64,000 bases of DNA from Rhodopseudomonas palustris (GTDB lineage Bacteria > Pseudomonadota > Alphaproteobacteria > Rhizobiales > Xanthobacteraceae). The position numbers were made by a program, and so were the translations under genes. Shown here one piece after another: positions 18,277 through 27,692 of the stretch. Position 1 is the first letter of the stretch. Every line of letters begins with the position of its first letter. The stretch is from NCBI RefSeq assembly GCF_003226555.1, contig NZ_QKQS01000033.1:1-64000 (forward strand), in the 5' to 3' direction. A model generated the notes under the pieces. That model did no database searches, was not told the origin of the DNA, and saw only the letters and a program-made list of their open reading frames with translations.

Positions 18277-19383
18277 ATGCGCGCGATTACACTTTTTGAT
18301 GGGTTTTTCAGACTGTTGGCTGGTTCGTTGCTGGCCGTCGCGATGATCGGTCTCGCCGGCTGCGACAGTAAGGACCCGAAACAGGGACTGTCGAAGCGTC
18401 CCGTCCTGATCACCGCTGTGCATTACGCGCCGCAGGCGCCGGAGCGCAGCTTCGTCGGCACCATCAAGCCGCGGACCGAAACCGATCTCGGCTTCCGGGT
18501 TGGCGGCAAGGTCGCCAAGCGCTTGGTCGAGGTTGGCCAGAGCGTCGAAGCCGGCCACAAGCTGGCGATCCTCGATCAGACCGATCTGAAGCTGCAGGCC
18601 GAGCAGGCCGAAGCGGAGTACAGTGCCGCCAAGGGCGTGCTCGCGCAGGCGATCGCTTCCGAGAACCGCGCCAAGGAGCTGCGGGTCAAGGGCTGGGCGA
18701 CCGACGCGCAGATGGACCAAGCCCGGGCCGCAGCGGACGAGGCTCGCGCCCGCTTCGCTCGAGCCGAGCGTTCGGTCGAACTGACCCGCAACGCGCTGTC
18801 CTATGCCACGCTGGAGGCGGACGGCCCAGGTGTCGTCGCCGCCGTTCTGGTCGAGTCCGGGCAGGTGGTGGCGACCGGCCAGGCTGCATTCCGGCTCGCG
18901 CGAATCGGCGAGAAGGAGGCGGTGGTGGCGATCCCGGAGACGCTGATCACTCGCGCCACCAAGGGGCTGGCCGACGTCACGCTGTGGTCGGAGCCTGGCC
19001 GGCACTATGCGGCGAAGCTGCGCGAGGTGGCGCCGCTCGCCGATCCCGCGACCCGCACGTTCCTCGCCAAGTTCTCTCTGCCCGATGCCGACGACCGCGT
19101 TGCGCTCGGCATGACCGCGACGCTGACCCTCACCGACCCGGACAAAATTCGTGTCGCGCGGGTGCCGCTGTCGGCGCTGTTCAACCAGGGCGGCCAGTCG
19201 TCGCTGTACGTCGTCGACGCGGCCGGCGAGGTGAGGCTGAAGGCGGTCGCGGTCAAGGCTTACGAGAGCGAAGACGTGCTGATCGCCGGCGGCGTCGACG
19301 AAGGCGACCAGGTGGTCACGCTCGGCGTGCAGAAACTCGATCCTGCCGAAAAGGTGCGGGTGGTGTCGGCTCTGACGTTCTGA
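18277..19383 (+). CDS. RND efflux periplasmic adaptor lipoprotein
   Basis: A 368-residue membrane fusion protein. The lipobox LAGC (about residues 25-28) indicates a lipoprotein anchored in the inner membrane facing the periplasm. The lipoyl half-motif GGKVAKRLVEVGQSVEAG, a coiled-coil hairpin (about 85-150, rich in AEAEY and RAKEL repeats), a second lipoyl half and beta-barrel domains follow, as in AcrA/MexA proteins. It connects the downstream RND pump to an outer-membrane channel encoded elsewhere. The pump gene begins 21 bases after its stop. Expression is probably repressed by the TetR protein at the end of the operon. Confidence 0.92.
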   Translation: MRAITLFDGFFRLLAGSLLAVAMIGLAGCDSKDPKQGLSKRPVLITAVHYAPQAPERSFVGTIKPRTETDLGFRVGGKVAKRLVEVGQSVEAGHKLAILDQTDLKLQAEQAEAEYSAAKGVLAQAIASENRAKELRVKGWATDAQMDQARAAADEARARFARAERSVELTRNALSYATLEADGPGVVAAVLVESGQVVATGQAAFRLARIGEKEAVVAIPETLITRATKGLADVTLWSEPGRHYAAKLREVAPLADPATRTFLAKFSLPDADDRVALGMTATLTLTDPDKIRVARVPLSALFNQGGQSSLYVVDAAGEVRLKAVAVKAYESEDVLIAGGVDEGDQVVTLGVQKLDPAEKVRVVSALTF

Positions 19384-19404
19384 TCTGCGCTGGGGAGTGC
19401 GAAG

Positions 19405-22400
19405 ATGCGTTTCAATTTGTCGGCCTGGGCGGTCCGACATCCGGCGTTGATCCTGTTTCTGATCTGTGCGCTCGGCTTCACCGGTATCTATTCGTATCAG
19501 CGGCTCGGACGCGGCGAAGACCCGTCGTTCACCGTCAAGGTCGCGGTGGTGTCGGCGATCTGGCCGGGCGCCACCGCCAAGGAGATGCAGGAACAGGTCG
19601 CCGACCCGATCGAGAAGAAGCTGCAGGAGTTGCCATATTTCGAAAAGGTGCAGACCTATTCCAAGGCGTCGTTCACCGCGATGCAGGTGACGTTCCGCGA
19701 CTCCACGCCGGCGGCGGAAGTGCCGCACCTGCTCTATCTGCTGCGCAAGAAGCTGTGGGACGTGGCGCCGCAACTGCCAAGCAATCTGATCGGCCCGTCG
19801 ATCAACGATGAATACGGCGACGTCGACTCGATCCTCTACATGATGACCGGCGACGGCGCGAGCTACGCGCAGCTCAAGAAGGCTGCCGAAGGCTTGCGGC
19901 AGCGGCTGCTCAAAGTCGCCAACGTCTCCAAGGTCAACATCTATGGTACCCAGGACGAGAAGATCTATGTCGAGTTCTCGCACGCCAAGCTGGCGACGCT
20001 CGGGCTGACGCCGCAGGCGATCTTCGACTCGCTCGCCAAGCAGAACGCTGTGGTGCCGGCCGGCACGGTCGAGACCTCGTCGCAGCGCGTGCCGCTGCGC
20101 GTGACCGGCGCGCTGGACGGGGCGCAGGCGGTGGCGGAGACGCCGGTCGAGAGCGGCGGCCGGGTGTTCCGGCTCGGGGATGTCGCCGAGATTCACCACG
20201 GCTATGTCGACCCGACCGATTACCAGGTCCGGCAGAAGGGCAAGCCGGCGATCGGCATTGGCGTCGTCACCGCCAAGGGCGCCAACATCCTGCAGCTCGG
20301 CGAGCAGGTCGGCGCTGCGACGGCGTCGTTCATGGCCGATGTGCCGCAGGGCATCGACATCGAGCAGATCGCCGATCAACCCGATGTGGTGAAACACGCT
20401 GTCGGCGAATTCATGCGCTCGTTCGTCGAGGCGCTGGTGATCGTGCTGTTCGTCTCGTTTCTGGCGCTCGGCTGGCGCACCGGTATCGTGGTTGCGTTGT
20501 CGGTGCCGCTGGTGCTGGCGATCGTGTTCATCGTGATGAATGCGATGTCGCTCGATCTGCACCGCATCACCCTCGGCGCGCTGATCATTGCACTCGGCCT
20601 CTTGGTCGACGACGCCATCATCGCGGTGGAGATGATGGTGGTGAAGATGGAGCAAGGCTGGGACCGCGCCAAGGCGGCGTCGTTCGCCTGGGAGTCGACG
20701 GCGTTTCCGATGCTGACCGGCACGCTGGTCACTGCGGCCGGCTTCCTGCCAATCGGTTTCGCCAATTCGAGCGTCGGCGAATATGCCGGCGGCATCTTCT
20801 GGATCGTGGCGATCGCGCTGATCGCCTCGTGGTTCGTCGCGGTGATCTTCACGCCCTATATCGGCGTCAAGCTGCTGCCGGACTTCGCCGGTAAGAAGGG
20901 CCACAATCCGGACGAGGTTTATCACACCCGGATCTACCGGGCGCTGCGTGCCGCGGTGACGTGGTGCGTGCGCTGGCGCGGCACGGTGGTGATGGCGACG
21001 GTCGCGATCTTCGTCGCGGCGGTGGTCGGATTCGGCCACGTCCAGCAACAGTTCTTCCCGCTGTCGGAGCGTCCCGAGCTGTTCCTGCAATTGCGCCTGC
21101 CCGAAGGCACCGCCTTCGACGTCACGATGAAATCGGTGAAGGAAGCCGAGACGCTGCTGAAGGACGACGGCGACATCGCGACCTACACGGCTTATGTGGG
21201 CAAGGGCTCGCCGCGGTTCTGGCTCGGCCTCAATCCGCAGCTTCCGACCGAATCCTTCGCCGAGATCGTGATCGTCGCCAAGGACGTAGCGGCACGCGAG
21301 CGCATCAAGGCGCGGATCGAGCAGGCTGCGCACGACGGCCGGCTCGCGGCGGCGCGGGTGCGTGTCGACCGCTTCAACTTCGGCCCGCCGGTAGGCTTCC
21401 CGGTGCAGTTCCGGGTGATTGGGCCGGATACCGCGAAAGTCCGCGAGATCGCCTATCAGGTCCGGGACGTGGTGAAGAAGAACGCCAACGTGGTCGATCC
21501 GCACCTCGATTGGAACGAGCAATCGCCGTATCTCAAACTCGTCGTCGATCAGTCGCGTGCCCGCGCGCTCGGGCTGACACCGCAGGACGTGTCGCAGGCG
21601 CTGGCGATGCTGATCTCTGGCGCCCAAGTGACCACGGTGCGTGACGGCGTCGAAAAGATCGGCGTGGTCGCACGCGCGGTGCCGAACGAGCGGCTCGATC
21701 TTGCCCGGATCGGCGAACTCACCATCACCGCCCGCAACGGCATGGCGGTGCCGCTGTCGCAGGTCGCCAAGGTCGAGTATTCGCACGAGGAGCCGATCCT
21801 GTGGCGGCGCAATCGCGACATGGCGATCACAGTGCGCGGCGATGTCGTCGACGGCGTCCAGGCGCCGGACGTCACCAACGCGATCTGGCCACAGCTCGAA
21901 AGCATCCGCGCCAATCTGCAACCGGCGTACCGCATCGAGACCGGCGGCGCGATCGAAGAATCAGCAAAGGGCAATGCGTCGATCTTCGTGCTGTTTCCGG
22001 TGATGGTGATCGTGATGCTGACGCTGCTGATGATTCAGCTGCAGAGTTTCTCGCGGTTGCTCCTCGTATTCCTCACCGCACCGCTCGGCATCGTCGGCGC
22101 CTCGCTTGGTCTCAATGTCGCATCCGCTCCTTTCGGCTTCGTCGCGCTGCTCGGCCTGATCGCGCTCGCCGGCATGATCATGCGCAACACCGTGATCCTG
22201 GTCGACCAGATCGAGAGCGATGTCGCGCAGGGCTCGACCCGACGCGAGGCGATCGTCGAGGCGACGGTGCGCCGGGCGCGGCCGGTGGTGCTGACCGCGC
22301 TGGCCGCGATCCTGGCGATGATCCCGCTGTCGCGCTCGGCATTCTGGGGACCGATGGCGATCACCATCATGGGCGGCCTGTTCGTCGCCACCTTCCTGAC

Positions 22401-22539
22401 GCTGTTCTATCTGCCGGGCCTGTATGCGCTGTGGTTCCGGAACAGCCTGGACGAGCGCGGCGCCGACGGCGCCGATCTCGCGCCGCAGCATGGTGACGAT
22501 CGGCAGCGGAGCTTTCCGCTTGCCGCTGCTGCGGAATAA
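19405..22539 (+). CDS. RND efflux transporter permease
   Basis: The 1044 residues show the usual RND organisation: a first membrane helix (LILFLICALGFTGIYSY), a large periplasmic loop, six helices, a second loop and the last six helices. The proton-relay pair lies in ALGLLVDDAIIAVEMM (adjacent Asp residues in helix 4). Proton motive force drives export of lipophilic compounds through the tripartite complex with the adaptor encoded just upstream. No outer-membrane factor gene is in the window. Substrates cannot be predicted from sequence alone. Confidence 0.94.
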   Translation: MRFNLSAWAVRHPALILFLICALGFTGIYSYQRLGRGEDPSFTVKVAVVSAIWPGATAKEMQEQVADPIEKKLQELPYFEKVQTYSKASFTAMQVTFRDSTPAAEVPHLLYLLRKKLWDVAPQLPSNLIGPSINDEYGDVDSILYMMTGDGASYAQLKKAAEGLRQRLLKVANVSKVNIYGTQDEKIYVEFSHAKLATLGLTPQAIFDSLAKQNAVVPAGTVETSSQRVPLRVTGALDGAQAVAETPVESGGRVFRLGDVAEIHHGYVDPTDYQVRQKGKPAIGIGVVTAKGANILQLGEQVGAATASFMADVPQGIDIEQIADQPDVVKHAVGEFMRSFVEALVIVLFVSFLALGWRTGIVVALSVPLVLAIVFIVMNAMSLDLHRITLGALIIALGLLVDDAIIAVEMMVVKMEQGWDRAKAASFAWESTAFPMLTGTLVTAAGFLPIGFANSSVGEYAGGIFWIVAIALIASWFVAVIFTPYIGVKLLPDFAGKKGHNPDEVYHTRIYRALRAAVTWCVRWRGTVVMATVAIFVAAVVGFGHVQQQFFPLSERPELFLQLRLPEGTAFDVTMKSVKEAETLLKDDGDIATYTAYVGKGSPRFWLGLNPQLPTESFAEIVIVAKDVAARERIKARIEQAAHDGRLAAARVRVDRFNFGPPVGFPVQFRVIGPDTAKVREIAYQVRDVVKKNANVVDPHLDWNEQSPYLKLVVDQSRARALGLTPQDVSQALAMLISGAQVTTVRDGVEKIGVVARAVPNERLDLARIGELTITARNGMAVPLSQVAKVEYSHEEPILWRRNRDMAITVRGDVVDGVQAPDVTNAIWPQLESIRANLQPAYRIETGGAIEESAKGNASIFVLFPVMVIVMLTLLMIQLQSFSRLLLVFLTAPLGIVGASLGLNVASAPFGFVALLGLIALAGMIMRNTVILVDQIESDVAQGSTRREAIVEATVRRARPVVLTALAAILAMIPLSRSAFWGPMAITIMGGLFVATFLTLFYLPGLYALWFRNSLDERGADGADLAPQHGDDRQRSFPLAAAAE

Positions 22540-22556
22540 TTGAATATCTGCAGGCC

Positions 22557-23171
22557 ATGACTCTTTTGACGGAAAACACCGAAGCCGACATGCGCCGCCG
22601 TATCCTGGTGGTGGCCGAGCGGCTGTTCCGCGAAATCGGCTACCAGAAGACCACCGTGGCCGATATCGCCAAGCTGCTGCAGATGAGCCCTGCCAACGTC
22701 TACCGCTTCTTCGATTCGAAGAAGGCGATCCACAAGGGCGTGGCGCGACATCTGATGGGCGAGGTCGAGCAGGCCGCCGAGGAGATCGCGCATTCGTCCG
22801 GCTCCGCCAGGCAACGGCTGCGCGATCTGCTCACCACCGTGCACCGGATGAATTGCGAGCGCTACATCGGCGACGCCAAGCTGCACGAGATGGTGGCGAT
22901 CGCGATGGAGGAGAACTGGGACGTCTGCATCGCCCATATGGAGCTGGTCACCGGCACCATTGGCGAGGTGATCGCGCAGGGCGCCGCGAGCGGTGAATTC
23001 AAGGTCGCGGATGTGCCGCAGGCGGCGAGCTGCACCTGCGCCGCGATGGTCCGGTTCTTTCACCCGCAGATGATCGCGCAGAGCTTCTCCAAGGAACAGC
23101 CGACCCTGGACCAGATGATCGATTTCGTGCTGACTGCGCTCGGCGCCGATCGGGGTGCCGAGGCGCCATAG
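22557..23171 (+). CDS. TetR/AcrR family repressor
   Basis: A 204-residue regulator. The N-terminal helix-turn-helix RRRILVVAERLFREIGYQ, then TTVADIAKLLQMSPANVYRF is typical of TetR proteins, and the helical C-terminal part would bind the inducer. It starts 17 bases after the pump stop, so it is the third gene of the efflux operon, and it probably binds the palindrome at 18205-18242. This is an unusual layout, since TetR repressors are more often divergent from the operon they control. The inducer is unknown. Confidence 0.92.
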   Translation: MTLLTENTEADMRRRILVVAERLFREIGYQKTTVADIAKLLQMSPANVYRFFDSKKAIHKGVARHLMGEVEQAAEEIAHSSGSARQRLRDLLTTVHRMNCERYIGDAKLHEMVAIAMEENWDVCIAHMELVTGTIGEVIAQGAASGEFKVADVPQAASCTCAAMVRFFHPQMIAQSFSKEQPTLDQMIDFVLTALGADRGAEAP

Positions 23172-23187
23172 CAACAGGGACACCCGC

Positions 23188-23805
23188 GTGACCGATCTGC
23201 ACTCCTACCAGCCGGCCGAAGGCCACGGCCTGAAGCACGACCCGTTCAATGCCATTATCGCGCCGCGGCCGATCGGCTGGATTTCGTCATGCGATGCCGA
23301 GGGCCGCGTCAATCTCGCGCCCTACAGCTTCTTCAACGCCTTCAACTACACCCCGCCGCTGATCGGTTTTTCCTCGACCACCTGGAAGGACACCGTCGCC
23401 AACATCCAGCGCACCGGCGAGTTCGTCTGGAATCTGGTGACGATGGATCTGGCGCATGCGATGAACGCGACCTCAGCGACCGTCCCGCACGAGGTCGATG
23501 AATTCGCGCTCGGCAATCTCACCAAGCTCGGCAGCGATCTGGTCAAGCCGCCGCGCGTCGCCGAGAGCCCGGTGTCGTTCGAATGCAAGCTGTCGGAAAT
23601 CGTCCGCCTCAAGGGCGCCGACGGCGTCGAAGTCGACGCCTGGCTGACGATCGGCGAAGTGGTGATGGTGCACATCGACAAGCGCCTGATCGAGGACGGC
23701 GTCTATCAGACCGCCGCGGCGCGGCCGATCGTGCGGGCCGGTCGGCGCGGCGACTATTTCGAGATCCGCCCCGAGGCGATGTTCGAGATGCCGCGCCCGG
23801 CCTAG
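23188..23805 (+). CDS. Flavin reductase-like FMN-binding protein
   Basis: A 205-residue protein of the flavin reductase-like split-barrel family: AIIAPRPIGWISSCDAEGRVNLAPYSFFNAF matches the FMN-binding strand, followed by PPLIGFSS and the NLVTMDLAHAMNATSA segment. Members reduce flavin or bind FMN as partners of oxygenases. The GTG at 23188 was chosen because the longer frame overlaps the tetR stop and has no ribosome site there. It follows tetR by 16 bases, so it may be a fourth gene of the operon, but its link with efflux is unclear. Confidence 0.87.
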   Translation: MTDLHSYQPAEGHGLKHDPFNAIIAPRPIGWISSCDAEGRVNLAPYSFFNAFNYTPPLIGFSSTTWKDTVANIQRTGEFVWNLVTMDLAHAMNATSATVPHEVDEFALGNLTKLGSDLVKPPRVAESPVSFECKLSEIVRLKGADGVEVDAWLTIGEVVMVHIDKRLIEDGVYQTAAARPIVRAGRRGDYFEIRPEAMFEMPRPA

Positions 23806-23875
23806 CGGCTTGTGAGTCCAGACGGCCGTCGCCTCCGTTTTGGCCCGTCCTGCGGCCTTGCTGCGGTCACTGAGT

Positions 23876-23980
23876 CCTCACCCTGAGGAGCCCGGCGCAG
23901 CCGGGCGTCTCGAAGCGTGGGCCGCGCAGTACCAGCAGCCCATGGTTCGAGACGGCGCTTCGCGCCTCCTCACCATGAGG
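23876..23980. repeat. Intergenic palindromic repeat, family C
   Basis: CCTCACCCTGAGGAGCCCGG near the left end and CGCCTCCTCACCATGAGG near the right end are complementary outer arms. Inner hairpins GCCCGGCGCAGCCGGGC and GGCGCTTCGCGCC flank a central GCCCATGGTTCGAGAC. It fills most of the 270-base gap before the glycerol regulator gene. It resembles the CTCACCATGAGG palindromes common in Bradyrhizobium-type genomes. Confidence 0.82.
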
Positions 23981-24075
23981 CCGTGCGTGTTGCGGATCGC
24001 AGCCGTCTCGCGCCGCGCGTTGACCTGACGGGCGAACCGCCGCACCATGGCGCATCAACGTTGCAAGGTGCGTGC

Positions 24076-24873
24076 GTGACGGCCCTGACCCATCGTCAGT
24101 CTGAAATCCTCAATATCGCCCGCGCGTCGGGCCGGGTGATGGTCGAGGATCTGGTGCGACGCTTCGAAGTGTCGGCGCAGACTATCCGCAAGGATCTCAA
24201 CGATCTGTGCGACCAGCGCTCGCTGACGCGCATCCACGGCGGCGCGATCATTGCCTCCGGCGTCGCCAACCTCGCCTATGAGGCACGCCGTTTTGTTGCC
24301 GCCGACGAGAAGAAGGCGATCGGCGCGGCGGCGGCGGCGCGGATTCCCAATGGCTGCTCGCTGTTCATCAACATCGGCACCACCACCGAAGAGGTCGCCA
24401 GCGCGCTGAGCGCGCATCAGGACCTGCTGGTGATCACCAACAATCTCAACGTCGCGATGCTGCTGTATCGGCATCCGCGGATCGAGGTGATCGTCGCCGG
24501 CGGGACCGTGCGCCGGGCCGACGGCGCGGTGATTGGCTCCACCGCTACCAGCCTGATCGGCCAGTTCAAGGTCGATTACGCCATCATCGGCGCCTCGGCG
24601 ATCGACGAGGAAGGCGCGCTGCTCGACTTCGACTATCGGGAAGTCCAGGCCTCTCAGGCGATCATCGCCAACGCCCGCAGCGTGATGTTGGTGGCGGATT
24701 CGACCAAGCTGGAGCGCAACGCGCCGGTGCGCATCGCCGATCTCAGCCAGATCCAGACCTTCGTGACCGACCGGGCGCTGCCGCCGTCGCTGCAGGCGAT
24801 CTGCGATACGAACGGTATCGAGGTAATCGAGGCCGGTCCTGCGAAACCGGATCTCGACGAATCCGCGGCTTAA
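24076..24873 (+). CDS. glpR: DeoR/GlpR family repressor
   Basis: A 265-residue DeoR-type regulator. The N-terminal helix-turn-helix runs HRQSEILNIARASGRVMVED through FEVSAQTIRKDLNDLCDQ. The C-terminal sugar-phosphate sensing domain contains FINIGTTTEEVASAL and the VIGSTA and DYAIIGASAIDEEGALLDFD segments. It lies just before the glycerol operon, and glycerol-3-phosphate is the likely inducer by family and context. The start is the GTG at 24076 with AAGGTG upstream. Repeated TTCGTTTT motifs at 24967-24996 are candidate operators. Confidence 0.92.
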   Translation: MTALTHRQSEILNIARASGRVMVEDLVRRFEVSAQTIRKDLNDLCDQRSLTRIHGGAIIASGVANLAYEARRFVAADEKKAIGAAAAARIPNGCSLFINIGTTTEEVASALSAHQDLLVITNNLNVAMLLYRHPRIEVIVAGGTVRRADGAVIGSTATSLIGQFKVDYAIIGASAIDEEGALLDFDYREVQASQAIIANARSVMLVADSTKLERNAPVRIADLSQIQTFVTDRALPPSLQAICDTNGIEVIEAGPAKPDLDESAA

Positions 24874-24966
24874 ACCGCTCCTTCCACATCCAACTTCTGC
24901 CTGTCTCCTGGCGTCTGGGCGCGATTCCGCGTCTGCCCGCGCGATCCCTTTGCAGATCGCAGTTGC

Positions 24967-25022
24967 TTTCGTTTTGGTTTGTGCTTTATTCGTTTTCCAG
25001 CACAAAGCGATAGAAGCGAAAG
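24967..25022. promoter_or_regulatory. Probable GlpR operator region
   Basis: TTTCGTTTT (24967-24975) and ATTCGTTTT (24988-24996) are direct repeats 21 bp apart, about two helical turns. GAAGCGAAAG (25013-25022) is a related inverted copy with one mismatch. They lie 40-95 bases before glpD in a locally AT-rich stretch, right after glpR. Binding by GlpR is inferred. Confidence 0.5.
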
Positions 25023-25062
25023 TGCATTGCAGCATAGTGCTGCGATGCGGTGAGGAGCGTCG

Positions 25063-26604
25063 GTGGGGATGGTGTACGACCTCGCGATCATCGGGGGCGG
25101 GATCAACGGCTGCGGCATTGCGCGCGATGCGGCGGGCCGGGGACATTCCGTTTTCCTCTGCGAGATGAACGACCTCGCCAGCGGCACCTCGTCGTGGTCG
25201 ACCAAGCTGATCCATGGCGGGCTGCGCTATCTCGAATATTTCGAGTTTCGCCTCGTCCGCGAGGCGCTGATCGAGCGGGAGCGGCTGTGGCAGATCGCGC
25301 CGCACATCATCGGGCCGCTGCGCTTCGTGCTGCCGCATCACGCCGGCCTGCGTCCGGCCTGGCGGCTGCGACTCGGGCTGTTCCTGTACGATTATCTCGG
25401 CGGCCGAAAGTTGCTGCCGCCGACCCGCTCGGTCGATCTGGCGCATGACGAGGTCGGCAAACCGCTGATTCCGGGCCGTTACACCAAGGGTTTCGAATAC
25501 TCCGATTGCTTCGTCGACGACGCCCGGCTGGTGGTGCTCACCGCGCGCGATGCCGCGGACCGTGGCGCCGAGATCCGCACCCGGACCCGCGCAGTCGACG
25601 TGCGCCAGGAGGGCGGCATCTGGGAAGTGACGCTGCAGCATGAGGGGAGCGGTGCCTGCAGTAAGATTCAGGCGCGGGCATTGGTCAACGCCGCCGGACC
25701 GTGGGTCGAAGGCGTGCTCGCCGCCGGTGCCGGGGTCGATGCCCGCTACAAGGTGCGGCTGGTGCAGGGCTCGCACATCGTCACCCGCAAGCTCTACGAT
25801 CACGACCGCGCCTACATCTTCCAGAACGCCGACGGCCGCATCGTGTTCGCGATTCCGTATCAGGGCGAATTCACCCTGATCGGCACCACCGACCGCGATT
25901 ATCATGGCGATCCCTCGCAGGTGAAGGCGACGCCGGAAGAGATCGATTATCTGTGCAAGGCGGTGAGCGGCTATTTTGCCAAGCCGGTGACGCCGGCCGA
26001 TGTGGTGTGGACGTTCTCCGGCGTCCGGCCGCTGTACGACGACGGTGCCAGCGAGGCCAAGGCCGCGACCCGCGACTACGTGTTCGAGCTCGACACCCCG
26101 GGCGGCGCGCCACTGCTGTCGATCTACGGCGGCAAGATCACCACCTATCGGCGGCTCGCCGAAGAGGCGCTGGAGAAGCTGTCGCCGTATCTGAAGGGCG
26201 AAGCATCTGAACAGGGCTGGACCGCGCATCAGCCGCTGCCGGGCGGCGATTTTGCTGTCGACGGCGCGCCGGAGCTGATCGGGGATCTACTGCGGGACTA
26301 CCCGTTCCTGTCGTCCGCACATGCGTCCCGTCTGGTGCACGCCTACGGCACCCGGGCACGCGACGTGCTCGGCCCGGCGAAGTCGGCGGCCGATCTCGGC
26401 CGTGACTTCGGCGGCACATTGACGGAGGCCGAGGTCCGCTATCTGATGAGCCGTGAATGGGCCTGCAGCGCGGACGACATCGTCTGGCGGCGATCCAAGC
26501 TCGGTCTGCGACTGACGCCTGCCGCGGTCGCCGCCCTCGACGAGTGGGTCACAGTCCACCGCGCCGCCGAGAAGCCCCAGCAGCAAGCGGGAGCAGGGGC
26601 ATGA
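25063..26604 (+). CDS. glpD: Glycerol-3-phosphate dehydrogenase (FAD, respiratory)
   Basis: The 513 residues start with the FAD fold DLAIIGGGINGCGIARDAAG. SSWSTKLIHGGLRYLEYFEF is the conserved substrate-region motif of GlpD, and FAIPYQGEFTLIGTTD and LSIYGGKITTYRRLAE complete the pattern. It oxidises glycerol-3-phosphate to dihydroxyacetone phosphate and passes electrons to quinone at the membrane. The GTG at 25063 follows a GAGGAG site. It is the first gene of a seven-gene operon, and its stop overlaps the start of glpS. No glycerol kinase gene lies in the window. Confidence 0.95.
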   Translation: MGMVYDLAIIGGGINGCGIARDAAGRGHSVFLCEMNDLASGTSSWSTKLIHGGLRYLEYFEFRLVREALIERERLWQIAPHIIGPLRFVLPHHAGLRPAWRLRLGLFLYDYLGGRKLLPPTRSVDLAHDEVGKPLIPGRYTKGFEYSDCFVDDARLVVLTARDAADRGAEIRTRTRAVDVRQEGGIWEVTLQHEGSGACSKIQARALVNAAGPWVEGVLAAGAGVDARYKVRLVQGSHIVTRKLYDHDRAYIFQNADGRIVFAIPYQGEFTLIGTTDRDYHGDPSQVKATPEEIDYLCKAVSGYFAKPVTPADVVWTFSGVRPLYDDGASEAKAATRDYVFELDTPGGAPLLSIYGGKITTYRRLAEEALEKLSPYLKGEASEQGWTAHQPLPGGDFAVDGAPELIGDLLRDYPFLSSAHASRLVHAYGTRARDVLGPAKSAADLGRDFGGTLTEAEVRYLMSREWACSADDIVWRRSKLGLRLTPAAVAALDEWVTVHRAAEKPQQQAGAGA

Positions 26605-27680
26605 GTGTCAGCCTGGAAAACGTCACCCGGACGATCGACGGCATGCCGGCGATCCGTGACGTGTCGCTTAACCTGGAGCGCGGCACGCTGAGCGTGCTGC
26701 TTGGGCCGACGCTGTCCGGCAAGACCTCGATCATGCGGCTGCTTGCCGGCCTCGACAAGCCGACCAGTGGGCGCGTGCTGGTCGACGGCAAGGACGTCAC
26801 CGGCGCCGACGTGCGCAGCCGCTCGGTGGCGATGGTGTATCAGCAGTTCATCAACTACCCGTCGCTCACGGTGTACGAGAATATCGCCTCGCCGCTGCGG
26901 GTGCAGCGCAAGCCGCGCGCCGAGATCGAGCGGCGGGTGCAGGAGGCGGCGAAGCTGCTCAAGCTCGAGCCATATCTGCAGCGCACGCCGCTGCAGCTCT
27001 CCGGCGGCCAACAGCAGCGCACTGCGATCGCCCGCGCGCTGGTCAAGGGCGCGGATCTGGTGTTGCTCGACGAGCCGCTCGCCAATCTCGACTACAAACT
27101 GCGCGAGGAACTGCGCACCGAGCTGCCGAAGATCTTCGAAGCGTCCGGCGCGATCTTCGTCTATGCCACCACCGAGCCGTCGGAAGCGCTGCTGCTCGGC
27201 GGCCGAACTATCTGCATGTGGGAAGGTCAGGCGCTGCAGGTCGGGGCGACCCCGCTCGTGTATCGCCAGCCCGACACGATGCGGGTGGCGCAGGTGTTCT
27301 CCGATCCGCCGCTCAATATCGTCGCGGCCGAGAAAAAGGCCGGCACGGTGCACTATTCCGGCGGCGTCACCGCGCCTGCGACCGGCGTGTTCGCCGGGCT
27401 CTCCGATGGCGCCTACCGAGTCGGCTTCCGGGCTCATCAGATCGAGGTGAAGGGCACCGATCCGGAGCGTCACGCCTTCCAGGCCACTGTCGCAGTCACC
27501 GAGATCACCGGCTCGGAGAGCTTCGTGCATCTGAAGCGCGGCGACGATTATTGGGTCGCGGTGCTGCAGGGCATCCACGAGTTCGAGCCGGGCCAGACGC
27601 TCGACGCCATCCTCGACCCCGCCAATCTGTTCGTGTTCGACGCGGCCGATCGCCTCGTCGCCGCGCCAAAGCCGATCTGA
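26601..27680 (+). CDS. glpS: Glycerol ABC transporter ATP-binding protein GlpS
   Basis: A 359-residue ATPase of the MalK/UgpC type with a C-terminal TOBE-like domain. Walker A is GPTLSGKTS, the signature LSGGQQQR is perfect and Walker B is LVLLDEPLANLD. The H-loop histidine is replaced: FVYATTEP has Thr191 where the partner GlpT has histidine. The partner has an intact H-loop but a degenerate signature. The gene start overlaps the glpD stop (ATGA). It pairs with GlpT beneath the permeases GlpP and GlpQ in the inner membrane. Naming follows the rhizobial glpSTPQUV operon. Confidence 0.92.
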   Translation: MSVSLENVTRTIDGMPAIRDVSLNLERGTLSVLLGPTLSGKTSIMRLLAGLDKPTSGRVLVDGKDVTGADVRSRSVAMVYQQFINYPSLTVYENIASPLRVQRKPRAEIERRVQEAAKLLKLEPYLQRTPLQLSGGQQQRTAIARALVKGADLVLLDEPLANLDYKLREELRTELPKIFEASGAIFVYATTEPSEALLLGGRTICMWEGQALQVGATPLVYRQPDTMRVAQVFSDPPLNIVAAEKKAGTVHYSGGVTAPATGVFAGLSDGAYRVGFRAHQIEVKGTDPERHAFQATVAVTEITGSESFVHLKRGDDYWVAVLQGIHEFEPGQTLDAILDPANLFVFDAADRLVAAPKPI

Positions 27681-27692
27681 GGGGACAGCCCG

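Noticed and set aside
18232-21921. A very long open frame on the minus strand opposite the RND efflux genes
   Set aside because: It is a by-product of GC-rich codon bias: its translation is Arg/Asp/His-rich low complexity, it has no ribosome site, and the plus strand carries a clear adaptor-pump operon.
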